From Deinococcus sp. (GTDB lineage: Bacteria; Deinococcota; Deinococci; JACQHA01), in the NCBI GenBank assembly GCA_016199255.1, contig JACQHA010000052.1:1-6286 (forward strand): DNA of 6,286 bases. The letters are read 5' to 3'. Of this stretch, positions 1-6,241 are shown in pieces. Under the pieces are notes generated by a model, which searched no databases, was not told the origin of the DNA, and saw only the letters and a program-made list of their open reading frames with translations. The position numbers and the translations under genes are program-made. Position 1 is the stretch's first letter. The number at the start of each line of letters is the position of its first letter.

Positions 1-668
1 CGCTGCGCCTGGCGCCGCTGCTCCTGCCAGGCCCTGCCGATAATCAGCATGGCCACTAAACCGAAGGGCAGGTTGATATAAAAGATCCAGCGCCAGGACA
101 GGTGATCGGTGAGAAAGCCGCCCACCAGGGGGCCCACAATGCTGGCAATGCCGAATACCCCGCTGAAGAGCGCCTGCATCCTGGCGCGCTGCGCCATGGT
201 ATAGAGGTCGGCAATGATAGTCTGGCCCAGGGGCAAAAGCGCCCCTGCCCCCAGCCCTTGCAGCGCCCGGAAGGCAATCAGCTCGGCCATGGAGCGCGCC
301 TGGCCCGAAAGCGCGGAGCCAATGAGGAACACTACCACCCCGGCCAGATAAAAGCGCCGCCGGCCGTAAAGGTCCGAGAGCCGGCCCCAGAGGGGTATGG
401 AGACAGTGGAGGTGAGGAGGTAGGCGGAAAACACCCAGCTATACGCTGCCAAGCCGCCGAGCGTGGCAATAATGGTCGGCATTGCGGTTCCCACCACGGT
501 GGCCTCGATAGCTCCCAAAAAGAGCCCCAGCATGACTCCAATGGTGACCGCCAGCCTCCGCCCTGGGGAGATAGCCAGGGCTCCCATGCCTGGAGTGCTG
601 GGTTGGGACACCGCTGCGCCTAGCGGTTGGGGACGCACTTTCTCCTGGGCTGCTGTGGGGGAAGACAT
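1..668 (-). CDS. MFS drug:H+ antiporter, EmrB/QacA (DHA2, 14-TM) type, N-terminal part
   Basis: Inner-membrane secondary transporter that would export drugs or other amphipathic compounds in exchange for protons. Only the first 222 codons lie in the window; the reading frame is open to the left edge, so the C-terminal half is missing. Reading the minus strand from the ATG at 668, a polar tail of about 37 residues precedes six hydrophobic segments (roughly 38-59, 75-92, 106-123, 128-150, 165-185, 194-212). Family motifs are clear: GAIEATVVGTAMPTI in TM1 (motif D1, with Glu where many members have Asp), GRLSDLYGRRR at 95-105 (motif A, loop 2-3), RALQGLGAGALLP at 134-146 (motif B), and GPLVGG followed by WRWIFYINLPFG at 179-203 (motif C region). 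The start is supported by GGGAGAG seven bases upstream. The gene lies downstream of the RND/LolA-like operon on the same strand, across a 155-bp gap with its own promoter. The family call is firm; the substrate cannot be inferred. Confidence 0.95.
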   Translation of the reverse strand, partial: MSSPTAAQEKVRPQPLGAAVSQPSTPGMGALAISPGRRLAVTIGVMLGLFLGAIEATVVGTAMPTIIATLGGLAAYSWVFSAYLLTSTVSIPLWGRLSDLYGRRRFYLAGVVVFLIGSALSGQARSMAELIAFRALQGLGAGALLPLGQTIIADLYTMAQRARMQALFSGVFGIASIVGPLVGGFLTDHLSWRWIFYINLPFGLVAMLIIGRAWQEQRRQAQ

Positions 669-755
669 GTTCACTCTCTCCCACCTGGGGCAGCAGTCGC
701 CTGGCCCGCTTTCACTTGCCCTGGGGGCGTGCCAACGGCCATTTGCCCCGGGACC

Positions 756-784
756 ATGACGGTGGATTATACCGCAACCGTCAT
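756..784 (-). promoter_or_regulatory. Promoter -10 box inside an inverted-repeat operator, upstream of the MFS gene
   Basis: On the minus strand a perfect TATAAT occupies 771-766. It sits in the 13-base spacer of a perfect 8-bp inverted repeat, with arms ATGACGGT (756-763) and ACCGTCAT (777-784). The dyad centre (770) falls within the -10 hexamer. No good -35 hexamer is visible 16-18 bases upstream (around 788-795), so the promoter may be weak or factor-dependent. Transcription would start near 759, giving a leader of about 90 bases to the MFS start codon. A dyad over the -10 box is typical of TetR- or MarR-type repressors of efflux genes; the regulator itself is not in the window. An RNA hairpin is possible, but no T-tract follows, so I do not call a terminator. 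Confidence 0.6.
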
Positions 785-823
785 CAGGGTGGATGGCTCC
801 TACGGCGAGACACCAGACCTGGC

Positions 824-1639
824 CTAGAACTGCTCCAGGTTCTCGACGGTAAAGGTATCCTCTGGCAGGAGCATGTTCACCTGCCGGTTGCTGAACTCCA
901 GGATGGTACTGGTGGTCTCCTGGACGTTGGTCATCTCTAGTCGGTTGGGCTGGAAGATGCCGCTGGCCACCTCCTGGATGTTTAAGAGCAGCAGCACCTT
1001 CTCCAGCTCGCCATTCTGGTCGTAGAACTCCACCCGCACTGGGAGCAGGATGTCTTTACGGATAAGCGCCACCCGGCGGCTGTTGCCAGTCTCCTCCAGC
1101 ACCTCGTCAGTGGCTGGCACCGACTCCAGCACGTACACTTCCTGGCCGTCCACCGTATCGGAGCGCAGCAGCTCGTAGTCGTAGTCGTCCAGGTCGCGGC
1201 TACCCAGGTCGGAGAAGGAGAAGTCGGAGCCGACAAAGCTGCCTGACCGGTCGCTGCCCCGGATCTCCCTGGTGCGGCCCAGGGCCGGCAGGAACAGGAA
1301 AATCTGATCGACGCCGCCGATCTCCAGGCGCAAGAGCCCGGTGCCTCGCACATCCTCTGGGGCGAGGAAGCGGACCAGCACGTTGCTGTCGTTGTGGGCG
1401 TCGGTGACCGAGAAGAACTGGAGCTGCCGCACAATGGTCTGGCCGCCGCGCACCAGGGTCATGGCCTGAGTGGAGATCTGGCTATCAACGCGGTTGGCGG
1501 CATCTACCATCTCGGCGATCTGGCGGCCGGAGGACTCTTGCGCGGTGGCTGGCCCTAAGATAAGGCTGATGGGGAGAGCGACTGCGAAGATGAAGCTGTG
1601 CATAGAGTATTCCTTTCTGCAGGTAAACTTGCTGGTCAT
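824..1639 (-). CDS. Outer-membrane lipoprotein-sorting (LolA-like) periplasmic protein
   Basis: Predicted secreted carrier-type protein of the LolA-like fold (COG2834 / LolA_like type), expected to bind lipid or lipoprotein acyl chains outside the inner membrane. From the ATG at 1639 it has 271 residues. An N-terminal region with K4, R8 and K9 leads into a hydrophobic core (about 13-29) and an ATA-QE signal peptidase I site near residue 33. No lipobox cysteine is seen. The mature part carries family hallmarks: VLVRFLAPEDVRGTGLLRL (88-106), FLFLPALGRTREI (114-126), GSFVGSDFSFSDL (133-145), DYDYELL (152-158), VRVEFYD (201-207), and a C-terminal LLPEDTF. Two starts compete. ATG 1639 overlaps the upstream stop as ATGA and gives a charged signal-peptide n-region. 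ATG 1603 has a better Shine-Dalgarno (AAAGGA, spacing 7) but an n-region with only a His. I list the longer form. Its partner is the RND exporter immediately upstream. Confidence 0.92.
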   Translation of the reverse strand: MTSKFTCRKEYSMHSFIFAVALPISLILGPATAQESSGRQIAEMVDAANRVDSQISTQAMTLVRGGQTIVRQLQFFSVTDAHNDSNVLVRFLAPEDVRGTGLLRLEIGGVDQIFLFLPALGRTREIRGSDRSGSFVGSDFSFSDLGSRDLDDYDYELLRSDTVDGQEVYVLESVPATDEVLEETGNSRRVALIRKDILLPVRVEFYDQNGELEKVLLLLNIQEVASGIFQPNRLEMTNVQETTSTILEFSNRQVNMLLPEDTFTVENLEQF

Positions 1640-4239
1640 AAGGTGGGTTCCTGCGCCGCTTGGCTCCTCGGTGCCTGGCTAACTGGCACCAGCCGCGGCC
1701 GCACAATGTTCAAGAGGGCAGGCACAATGGTCAGCGCTCCCAGGGCGGTGATCACCATGGTGAGCGCCACCAGCCAGCCGGTGGTGAGGATGGGCACGAA
1801 GCTGGAGAAGAGCATCACAGCAAACCCAGCGCCTACTGCTACGGCGTTAAAAGTGATGGCCTGCCCTGTAGAGCGCATAGTGGCCAGCGTGGCTGCTGCT
1901 GCTGACAGCCCCTGGGCCGTCTCGGCGCGATAGCGCGAGATGAAGTGAATGGCATAGTCCACCCCAATGCCCACGGCCATGTTGGCGATCATGGCCGTGC
2001 CGATGTTGAGCCCTGCGCCTGAGATCCACAGGGCGGCAAAGGTCAGAAGCACCGTGAGGGAGATGGGGATAATGCCAAACACCCCGGCGCTGAACGAGCG
2101 GTAGGCGATCACAATGGACAGAAACACCATCAGCGCCGAGGTGATGATGCTGGTAAGCTGCCCCCCCACAATGAGATCGTTGAGCGCCAGGCTCAAGTTG
2201 GCGCCGCCGGCAAAGCTCACTGTCACCCCCGCCGGCAGGTTGGCGCTCAAGTATCTCCGGGTAGCGCTAATGACCTGCTGTATAGTGGCGGTGCTGCCCG
2301 ACTTCAGGAAGAAGAGCACATTCGCCTGCTGAAAGGCAGGGTCGGTCACCCTTGCCAGGTCTCCCCCAGAACTCTCAAAGAGCAGCAGGTACTGGGCAAT
2401 CTGGTCCCGGCCACTCACCTGCCGCTCCTGGGTCACCGGTAGGCCGTCCTGGCTTACAGTGCGCGTTTCAGTAATAGTCTCCACCTCGTTAGGCAGCCGG
2501 TCGTACTCGGGCTGATCGCCATGCATGGTGCGGTTCATGGTTTGCACAAGGGTGGCCAGCGAGAGTGAATCGCCTACCTCGGGCAGCTCTCTCAGGTGCT
2601 GCTCCAGCCCGGCGATGGTGGATAGGAGCGCTGGCGACTTCAGTTCGTCAGGCTGCCCAGTATCGAGGATGATATTCAAGGTGGTGGTGCCGGCCAGCCG
2701 CTGGTTCAAGATCTGGTCAGCCTCCCGCAGTTCAGTGTGGGGACGAAAGTACTTGATGAAACTGGAATCCACTCGCAGCTGGGCAGTACCGTAAAGCGCT
2801 CCAGCCAGCAGCGCTAGCGCCACCGCCACCACCCCCCACCGCCAGCGGATAATCAGCTGCCCGAGCTTTTCCAATAGCTGGCGCAGGTCGCTTTTCCCGG
2901 AACGGCTGAGGCGGTTCCGGGGTGGAGGCAGCAGCACCAGCCAGGCAGGCACCAGTGTCAGTGACACCGCCATGGCGGTGAGCACCCCGAAGGCGGTGAA
3001 AAGTCCAAACTCCCTAATAGGGGGAATGGGGGAGAAAGCCAGGGTGAGAAACCCGATGAGGGTAGTGAGGCCCGCCATGAACACCGGCAGCCCCACCCTG
3101 GTCATGGTCTCCTTGACTGCCTCTGGCCGGGAGCGCGTCTGGGCATAAAGGTGCAAGTATTCGTCCACCACGTGAATGGCGTAGGCCGCACCCACGGCCA
3201 CCAGCAGGGTGGGCATCATAGTACCAATCAGGGTAATAGGCCGGCCCAGTAACGCCATCAGCCCGATGGTCCAGATGAGACTCAGGATCACTACCAATAG
3301 GGGCAGCATCACCCCGCGGAAGCAGCGGAACGACAGCGCCAGGGTAATAAGCACCACCACCAGCACCAGCGGGGTGAGCTGGCGCATATCCCTGCTCATG
3401 AGCTGCACGAAGAGGCCCGACAGCGCTGGCAGGCCAGAGATGTACACCTGTTCTGGGCCCTCCAGGCTGTCCGCCAGGGCCCGGATGCGCTGGTATGTTG
3501 CCAGCGCCAAATCGCTGCGGGCCTGGGATTTGAACGTAGGCTCCGCAATAACGAGGGCGGCGCTGCCGTCGGCAGATACCAGTCGGCCGACGAACAGATC
3601 GGCGTTGCGAAATACCGCATCCCGCACCGCATCGGCTCCAGCTTGGTCTACTGGCGGGGTCTCCATGAGCGGGATGACCTCCATGCCAAAGTCGGTGCCG
3701 ACAATGTTGTCTTCAGTGCTGAGACTGGTGACGTCATCAATCGGCCGCAGCTTGAGCTGCAGGTCTTGCAGGACAGCTATGAGGCGCGGATCGGCATGGG
3801 CGTCCTGGAGCCGCCCTAGCGCCCGGGAAATAATCAGCCGGTCGCGCCCGGTGAGGCCTCCCTCCTGGGCCTGTACCAGGAGATCGTGAGCGCTGCCAGT
3901 AGTATTGGCCACCACTTCAGCCAGCGCTGCCCCGTCAGCAGCGGTGACCAGGGTGAGATTGGCCACTTCCTGAGACAGCCGCGCTACTTTTCCCAGCCCC
4001 TCCGGGGTAAAAACGCTGCTGGGGCTCACCAGGCCAATCACGAATGCTTCGCTGGTGCCAAACACCTGCTCCAGCCGGTCATTGGCTACTCGTGCCGGGT
4101 GGCCGGGTGGAATCATGTTCTCCGGGTCATTATCCAGCTTGATGCCTGGCGCCCGGGACGCGAAGAAGGCAGTAATCAGCCCGATTACCACCATGGTGGC
4201 CCAGGGGAAGCGGCTTACCACACCGGCTACCCAGCGCAT
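1636..4239 (-). CDS. RND/MMPL-superfamily exporter
   Basis: Predicted proton-driven inner-membrane exporter of the COG1033 / MMPL type, 867 residues, typical for the family. It has two similar halves. Each has one TM helix (12-29; 467-487), a large extracytoplasmic loop (about 30-288; 488-692), then five helices (289-304, 308-331, 335-357, 384-404, 411-436; 693-713, 716-738, 742-765, 793-813, 819-846). The second-half TM4-equivalent carries VGIGVDYAIHFISRYR with Asp761-Tyr762; the first-half equivalent reads VAVGAAYAIHVVDEY, with Ala352 in place of Asp. Another family-like stretch is SSFIKYFRPHTELREAD (492-508). The start at 4239 is backed by AAAGGGA five bases upstream. Its TGA overlaps the ATG of the LolA-like gene, which implies translational coupling. 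Relatives include hopanoid, mycolate and lipid exporters; the substrate here is unknown. This is an export permease of its own type rather than a tripartite AcrB-like pump, since no membrane-fusion protein gene is adjacent. Confidence 0.96.
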   Translation of the reverse strand: MRWVAGVVSRFPWATMVVIGLITAFFASRAPGIKLDNDPENMIPPGHPARVANDRLEQVFGTSEAFVIGLVSPSSVFTPEGLGKVARLSQEVANLTLVTAADGAALAEVVANTTGSAHDLLVQAQEGGLTGRDRLIISRALGRLQDAHADPRLIAVLQDLQLKLRPIDDVTSLSTEDNIVGTDFGMEVIPLMETPPVDQAGADAVRDAVFRNADLFVGRLVSADGSAALVIAEPTFKSQARSDLALATYQRIRALADSLEGPEQVYISGLPALSGLFVQLMSRDMRQLTPLVLVVVLITLALSFRCFRGVMLPLLVVILSLIWTIGLMALLGRPITLIGTMMPTLLVAVGAAYAIHVVDEYLHLYAQTRSRPEAVKETMTRVGLPVFMAGLTTLIGFLTLAFSPIPPIREFGLFTAFGVLTAMAVSLTLVPAWLVLLPPPRNRLSRSGKSDLRQLLEKLGQLIIRWRWGVVAVALALLAGALYGTAQLRVDSSFIKYFRPHTELREADQILNQRLAGTTTLNIILDTGQPDELKSPALLSTIAGLEQHLRELPEVGDSLSLATLVQTMNRTMHGDQPEYDRLPNEVETITETRTVSQDGLPVTQERQVSGRDQIAQYLLLFESSGGDLARVTDPAFQQANVLFFLKSGSTATIQQVISATRRYLSANLPAGVTVSFAGGANLSLALNDLIVGGQLTSIITSALMVFLSIVIAYRSFSAGVFGIIPISLTVLLTFAALWISGAGLNIGTAMIANMAVGIGVDYAIHFISRYRAETAQGLSAAAATLATMRSTGQAITFNAVAVGAGFAVMLFSSFVPILTTGWLVALTMVITALGALTIVPALLNIVRPRLVPVSQAPRSQAAQEPTL

Positions 4240-4406
4240 AGCTGTCCCTTTCTCATAGCTACCCTAGATGATTCGCTCACAAGCAAAGGCTTTACCCTTT
4301 GGCTCGGCCTCTGGTGGACTTCGGCAATGGGAAAACTAGTGTGCTCCTGAAGCTTGATAGGCATAGTTGGTGCTGGCTGCTGGGTGCCTACCTCCCCCAG
4401 ATCGTT

Positions 4407-4435
4407 AGTATACTCGCGCTGTTGTTTCTCGTCAG
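4407..4435 (-). promoter_or_regulatory. Candidate sigma70-type promoter for the RND/LolA-like operon
   Basis: On the minus strand CTGACG (4435-4430; 4 of 6 to TTGACA) is followed after exactly 17 bases by TATACT (4412-4407; 5 of 6 to TATAAT). Transcription would start near 4400, giving a leader of about 160 bases before the RND start at 4239. The core AGTATACT is itself palindromic, so the -10 reads the same on the other strand, but there no acceptable -35 is present. Prediction by eye only. Confidence 0.45.
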
Positions 4436-4480
4436 GCAGGTTCTGGTTCGGCTGCTCATGAGGTGGCTGGTATGGTCTAT

Positions 4481-4510
4481 TTGACGACCCTCTCGCCATT
4501 GGGTTACACT
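4481..4510 (+). promoter_or_regulatory. Candidate sigma70-type promoter for the ATP-grasp gene
   Basis: TTGACG (4481-4486; 5 of 6 to TTGACA), an 18-base spacer, then TACACT (4505-4510; 4 of 6 to TATAAT). Transcription would start near 4517, leaving a leader of about 75 bases before the GTG at 4594. It lies upstream of and points away from the candidate RND promoter, as expected for a divergent pair. Prediction by eye only. Confidence 0.45.
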
Positions 4511-4564
4511 CCAGTTGGCAACCGAGGAACGCAGTTTCTGCAATGTCGCCGCGCTTCTTTCTCG

Positions 4565-4576
4565 CCCTCTAGAGGG
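4565..4576. repeat. 12-bp perfect palindrome at the ATP-grasp translation start region
   Basis: CCCTCTAGAGGG is its own reverse complement. It lies downstream of the candidate promoter, 2 bases before the TTG at 4579 and 17 bases before the GTG at 4594. It could be a repressor site or a small RNA stem near the ribosome-binding site. A perfect 12-mer palindrome is expected about once or twice by chance in a window this size, so position is the only argument for function. Confidence 0.3.
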
Positions 4577-4593
4577 TATTGACGGAGCAGGTT

Positions 4594-6078
4594 GTGGCTA
4601 CAGTACTCACCCCAGCTGAAGAACTTGGCCTGAGCGGCCTGAGCCTGGAGAGCCGGGTGCGCAAGATCTTTTATGCTCTTCCGCCGGCGCTGGTAGTAGA
4701 AATGGTGCAGCGCATGGTGCAGGAGGCATTTACCCGCAAGGTGATCTACCTACGCGCTGGGCAGGTGGAAGCTGTCCATGTGTTCCTGCGCCCTACCTGC
4801 ATCATGCCCGATCAGCTGGCCTACTTGCACTTTGTGTCGCTCACCATCAATAACGCTCTGAAGCGCCTGCCTGACTTGTATATCCAGGACTTTGTGGTGC
4901 GCGAAGTGGTGCCGCTCACCCCGCCAGAAGAGAAGTGGCTGTGGGACAGCTGGGGGCCTAGCCAGCGCGAGCATAATCCAGTGTTCGGCCGGCTCGATGC
5001 CATGGTGGACTTCACCAGCCCCATGTGGAAAGATTCATTGCGCTTCATTGAGCCCAATCTGTGCGGAGTAGGCGGGCTGCACCTCACGCCCACCTGTGAG
5101 CAGATGCTGGCTGAGGTGGTCTTGCCGGTGATTCAATCCTACGAGCCGGGGCTGCAACTGGAGGTCGGGCAAGACCTGCGGGAGCTATTCATTCAAGAAG
5201 TGCTGGACCACCTGGAGTCGATTAACTGGCCAGGGCGGAATGTGTGCTTCATTGAGCCGAAGTATGCCGGCGACGGGCCAGATGAGCAGGCGTCGCTGGC
5301 GGAATACTACCGCCAGCGCTATGGGCTGACCACCCTGCACGCTGATCCCAGCGAGCTCTACATGAAAAAGGGTGAGGTGTGGTGCGAAGACAGCTTGGTA
5401 GATGTTGCCTATCGCGACTACGAAGTGCGCGACCTGATTGCCCTGGAGGCTAAGGGAGTGGACATCCGGCCCATGCGTACCTTGTTAAAGCAGAACCGGA
5501 TGATCTCGTCCCTGGCAGGGGATTTCGACCACAAGAGCTGCTGGGAAATCCTGACTGATCCACAGTTCACCCAGAAATATTTCAATGCCGAGGAGCGGCA
5601 GGTGTTCCGCCGGCATGTGCTGTGGACGCGCTTGCTCACTGACCGGCGCACTACCTTGCCCGATGGGGAAATAGTCGAGCTCTTGGACTACACCCGCAAG
5701 AACCAGGAAGAGCTGGTGCTCAAGCCCAATCGCTCCTACGGTGGGGATCGGGTGCTGATCGGGCCATCGGTGAGCCAGGCAGCGTGGGAAGAGGCCATTC
5801 AAAACGCCGTGCGTGGTGAGGATCAGTGGGTGGTGCAGCGGCTGGCGCCCATTTCGGTCAACGAGTTCCCGGTGGTGGCCGACGACGGTTCGGTGCACAT
5901 CGAGCCGTTTTACACCGTGATGGGCTTTGCCCCTACCAAGTACGGGCTGGCAGTCATCGGCCGGGCCTCGCAGAAGCAGGTCGTCAATGTGGCGCAGCGC
6001 GGTGGGATTTGCAGTGTGCTGATTGGCAAGCCACTGGGACGCCTATTCGGTCCTGCCCCGCCGCCGCGGCAGAAATAA
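4594..6078 (+). CDS. ATP-grasp ligase-like protein, circularly permuted / glutathionylspermidine-synthase-like type
   Basis: Probably an ATP-dependent carboxylate-amine ligase acting in the cytoplasm; no signal peptide or TM helix is seen. Numbering from the upstream TTG (4579), the C-terminal third resembles the permuted ATP-grasp core: HVLWTRLL (347-353 region), ELVLKPNRSYGGDRVLIG (378-395) with Lys382 as the likely ATP-binding lysine and a Gly-rich loop, WVVQRL (417-422), HIEPFY with Glu442, and IGRASQKQVVNVAQRGG (460-476) with Arg462 and Asn470 as candidate phosphate or Mg ligands. The N-terminal part has FIEPNLCGVGG (156-166), DVAYRDYEVRD (275-285) and NRMISSLAGDFDHKS (306-320), matching the substrate-side and nucleotide-side segments of that family. 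GTG 4594 is chosen because GGAG lies six bases upstream; the TTG at 4579 has AGAGGG only two bases away, which is too close. It stands alone: no alpha-E or transglutaminase-like partner is visible. The fold call is fairly secure; substrate and product are unknown. Confidence 0.85.
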   Translation: MATVLTPAEELGLSGLSLESRVRKIFYALPPALVVEMVQRMVQEAFTRKVIYLRAGQVEAVHVFLRPTCIMPDQLAYLHFVSLTINNALKRLPDLYIQDFVVREVVPLTPPEEKWLWDSWGPSQREHNPVFGRLDAMVDFTSPMWKDSLRFIEPNLCGVGGLHLTPTCEQMLAEVVLPVIQSYEPGLQLEVGQDLRELFIQEVLDHLESINWPGRNVCFIEPKYAGDGPDEQASLAEYYRQRYGLTTLHADPSELYMKKGEVWCEDSLVDVAYRDYEVRDLIALEAKGVDIRPMRTLLKQNRMISSLAGDFDHKSCWEILTDPQFTQKYFNAEERQVFRRHVLWTRLLTDRRTTLPDGEIVELLDYTRKNQEELVLKPNRSYGGDRVLIGPSVSQAAWEEAIQNAVRGEDQWVVQRLAPISVNEFPVVADDGSVHIEPFYTVMGFAPTKYGLAVIGRASQKQVVNVAQRGGICSVLIGKPLGRLFGPAPPPRQK

Positions 6079-6241
6079 GAAGCAAATTGCTGGAATCTAG
6101 AGATCCCCTACGTGTCCACCTGGGAACTTGATCTCGGGTTCCTGGGTCATCTTCCCGAGGGTCCTAGGGATTCGCCTGATGACGTCTTCCTGGGGAACCT
6201 TCTAGGATCGATTAGGGTTGGGTGCGCGAAAGGAGGAACAG
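6079..6241 (+). promoter_or_regulatory. Intergenic leader with competing inverted repeats
   Basis: This 163-base gap between the ATP-grasp stop and the next start has several inverted repeats: GAGATC/GATCTC (6100-6105, 6130-6135), with CCC/GGG inside it; CTCGGG/CCCGAG (6133-6138, 6154-6159); GGTTCC/GGAACC (6137-6142, 6194-6199); and GTCCTAG/CTAGGAT (6161-6167, 6202-6208, one G-U pair). The first two share 6133-6135 and cannot form together. An 11-base dyad AGCAAATTGCT is at 6081-6091. No T-tract follows any stem, so no intrinsic terminator is called. It matches no riboswitch class that I recognise. Confidence 0.3.

Larger units (their letters stand above)
4240..4593. other. Divergent intergenic regulatory region
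   Basis: About 350 bases separate the divergently transcribed RND operon and ATP-grasp gene. I see no convincing gene here. The region holds one candidate promoter per strand, about 70-100 bases apart, a 6-bp stem with a 6-base loop in the RND leader (arms 4284-4289 and 4296-4301), and a 12-bp perfect palindrome just before the ATP-grasp start. Short open frames on both strands lack good ribosome-binding sites or family resemblance. Confidence 0.7.

Noticed and set aside
102..623. Plus-strand open frame of 173 codons
   Set aside because: It lies antisense to the MFS gene, has low-complexity polar composition and no recognisable motif, while the minus strand shows clear MFS motifs.
716..752. 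Two near-identical decamers, TTGCCCTGGG and TTGCCCCGGG, 27 bases apart
   Set aside because: They could be tandem binding sites in the MFS leader, but the match is short and GC-rich, so I do not list it as a feature.
756..784. Reading the 8-bp dyad as an intrinsic terminator of the LolA-like gene
   Set aside because: The loop is 13 bases, no T-tract follows on the minus strand, and the spacer holds a consensus -10 box.
3209..3889. Plus-strand open frame of 226 codons
   Set aside because: It is antisense to the RND exporter and rich in Arg and Ser, as expected of the complement of a GC-rich membrane-protein gene.
4299..4484. Plus-strand 61-codon frame with a hydrophobic stretch, a possible small membrane protein
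   Set aside because: It starts with TTG without a well-placed Shine-Dalgarno, overlaps both candidate promoters, and the hydrophobic run could be chance. It could be revisited if conserved in relatives.
4227..4499. Minus-strand 90-codon frame overlapping the RND start
   Set aside because: Composition is polar and featureless, it overlaps the RND start out of frame, and it covers the probable promoter of the operon.
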